Positions 63,039 to 64,000 of a stretch of 64,000 nucleotides of DNA are shown piece after piece (position 1 is the first letter of the stretch; every line of letters begins with the position of its first letter). The stretch is taken from the NCBI GenBank assembly GCA_029624675.1, contig JARSSP010000036.1, forward strand, positions 186,001 to 250,000, in the 5' to 3' direction. Made by a program: the position numbers and the translations under genes. The DNA is from Candidatus Contendibacter sp. (GTDB lineage Bacteria; Pseudomonadota; Gammaproteobacteria; Competibacterales; Competibacteraceae). Under the pieces are notes generated by a model. It saw only the letters and a program-made list of their open reading frames with translations. It had not been told where the DNA came from and did no database searches.

Positions 63039-64000
63039 TCAGCGCAGGGTCACCAGTTCTTCGGCGCTGGTGGGATGAATGGCGACGGTATCGTCGAAAT
63101 CGCGCTTGGTCGCGCCCATGCGAATGGCGACCGCGAACCCTTGCAGAATCTCGTCCGCGCTCTGACCGATGAGATGGCAACCGACGATCTTTTCCTCGGG
63201 GCCGACGCAGACCAGCTTCATCACCGTGGGCGGCTGGCGGGCGGTAAAGGCATGATAAATCGGACGAAACCGAGTCTGATAAATCCGCACCGCGTCGCCG
63301 TATTGCCGCCGCGCCTCCTCCTCGGTCAGGCCAACCGTGCCGATGGGCGGATGGCTGAAGACCACCGTGGGGATATTTTCGTAGGGCAGCCGGCGTTCCG
63401 GCTGGCCGCCGAACAACCGGTCGGCCAGCCGACGACCAGCGGCAATGGCGACCGGGGTCAGGTGGAAGCGCTCGGTCACGTCGCCGATGGCGTAAATGCC
63501 GGGTACGTTGGTGTTCTGGTAGGGATCGGTGGGAATGGAGCCGTCCGGATTCAACATTACGCCCGCCGCCGCCAGTTCGAGCGCGGCGGTGTTGGGTTCG
63601 CGGCCGATGGCCCACAGCACGACGTTGACGTTCAGCGCGGGCTCCGCGCCTTCGCAGTGCAAGCTGAGCGCGCCGCTAGCCAGTCGCGCCACCGCGCGCA
63701 CCTGGGTACGGGTCATCACATGAATACCATCCTCGCGCAACCGTGCCATCAATTGTTCGCGCAGCATGGCGTCGAACGAGCGCAAAACCTGATCCTTGCG
63801 CACCAACAGGGTGACCTCGGCCCCCAATGCTTGCAGCATGCCCGCCAGTTCCACCGCGATGTAACCGCTGCCCACGATGGCGACCCGCGCCGGGCAGGCG
63901 TTCAGCTCGAAAAAGCCGTCCGAGGTGATGCCAAACTGGGCACCGGGCAGGTTGGGTGTCTGGGGCCGGCCGCCGGTGGCGATGACAATATGATCGGCGC
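63039..64000 (-). CDS. gor: Glutathione-disulfide reductase (partial, N-terminus beyond window)
   Basis: About 320 codons of a flavoprotein disulfide reductase reach the window edge. Visible: [13 protein letters not shown], the NADPH-site [11 protein letters not shown], the Arg in [10 protein letters not shown] as for NADPH-specific enzymes, the FAD-binding [10 protein letters not shown] and the active-site [12 protein letters not shown]. The redox CxxxxC segment lies outside the window. Matches glutathione reductase better than lipoamide dehydrogenase because of the SDGFFEL and HPTSAEE segments. Confidence 0.93.
   Translation of the reverse strand, partial: ADHIVIATGGRPQTPNLPGAQFGITSDGFFELNACPARVAIVGSGYIAVELAGMLQALGAEVTLLVRKDQVLRSFDAMLREQLMARLREDGIHVMTRTQVRAVARLASGALSLHCEGAEPALNVNVVLWAIGREPNTAALELAAAGVMLNPDGSIPTDPYQNTNVPGIYAIGDVTERFHLTPVAIAAGRRLADRLFGGQPERRLPYENIPTVVFSHPPIGTVGLTEEEARRQYGDAVRIYQTRFRPIYHAFTARQPPTVMKLVCVGPEEKIVGCHLIGQSADEILQGFAVAIRMGATKRDFDDTVAIHPTSAEELVTLR

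Overview
This 64 kb window reads as chromosomal DNA of a GC-rich gammaproteobacterium. The evidence is gene order: queG divergent from nnr, petABC next to sspB, kdsD-kdsC-lptCAB-rpoN-hpf-ptsN-rapZ-ptsO, diaA-dolP, and trpF-trpBA-accD-folC-dedD-cvpA-purF-metZ. HPr kinase inside the rpoN cluster and the overall style would fit purple-sulfur-related or Competibacter-like lineages, but that placement is inference. Genes are tightly packed, with many 1-4 nt stop/start overlaps (ATGA, GTGA, TTGA) and frequent GTG or TTG starts. No rRNA, tRNA or CRISPR array was seen.

Layout. 1-6.7 kb: NAD-centred genes. Partial nnr (NAD(P)HX repair) and queG are followed by a hydrolase/sirtuin pair. Divergent from the sirtuin is a three-gene operon: nicotinamidase-like hydrolase, PP2C-like protein and NrtR-like Nudix regulator. 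The shared promoter region carries a palindrome lying on a plausible sigma70 promoter. 7.1-14.2 kb: an eight-gene same-strand cluster with a small GTPase, two roadblock/LC7-like proteins, a kinase-like/metallophosphatase fusion, two unknown proteins, a VOC/PCP_red-like fusion and an ABC1 (UbiB-like) kinase. This is the best candidate for an undescribed signalling system. 14.3-19.1 kb: purU, a patatin-like esterase, a SEC-C gene broken by two +1 shifts, a 30-bp-arm inverted repeat, and glmS.

19.1-21.3 kb is a gene graveyard. It has a nucleotidyltransferase, a DNA methyltransferase C-terminal remnant, an Excalibur-domain remnant, and a roughly 180 bp near-perfect palindrome. 21.3-29.4 kb holds Uma2, azlCD, diaA-dolP, sspB (without sspA), the cytochrome bc1 operon, a Nif3-family gene and hisC.

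29.4-36.5 kb is the second accessory area. A 911 bp direct duplication carries an Rpn-family nuclease gene plus the first 65 bp of hisC. The two copies bracket about 5.3 kb encoding three exported proteins (TPR, LPP20-like and FlgT-like features) and a VapBC-like toxin-antitoxin pair. Its largest gene has a Pro/Ala-rich linker and a strikingly AT-rich 3' half.

36.8-50.2 kb returns to core genes: a YpfJ-type peptidase, KDO synthesis and LPS transport, sigma-54 and the nitrogen PTS, an acyltransferase, a Nudix hydrolase, and argF. 50.2-60.0 kb is the metZ-purF-cvpA-dedD-folC-accD-trpABF block, all on the minus strand. 60.4-64 kb carries an orphan ParA ATPase followed by a second, four-cysteine sirtuin, then a gamma-carbonic anhydrase, a small lipoprotein and a partial glutathione reductase. 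Starts given here were chosen from ribosome-binding sites, overlaps and family N-termini; several differ from the longest possible reading frame.
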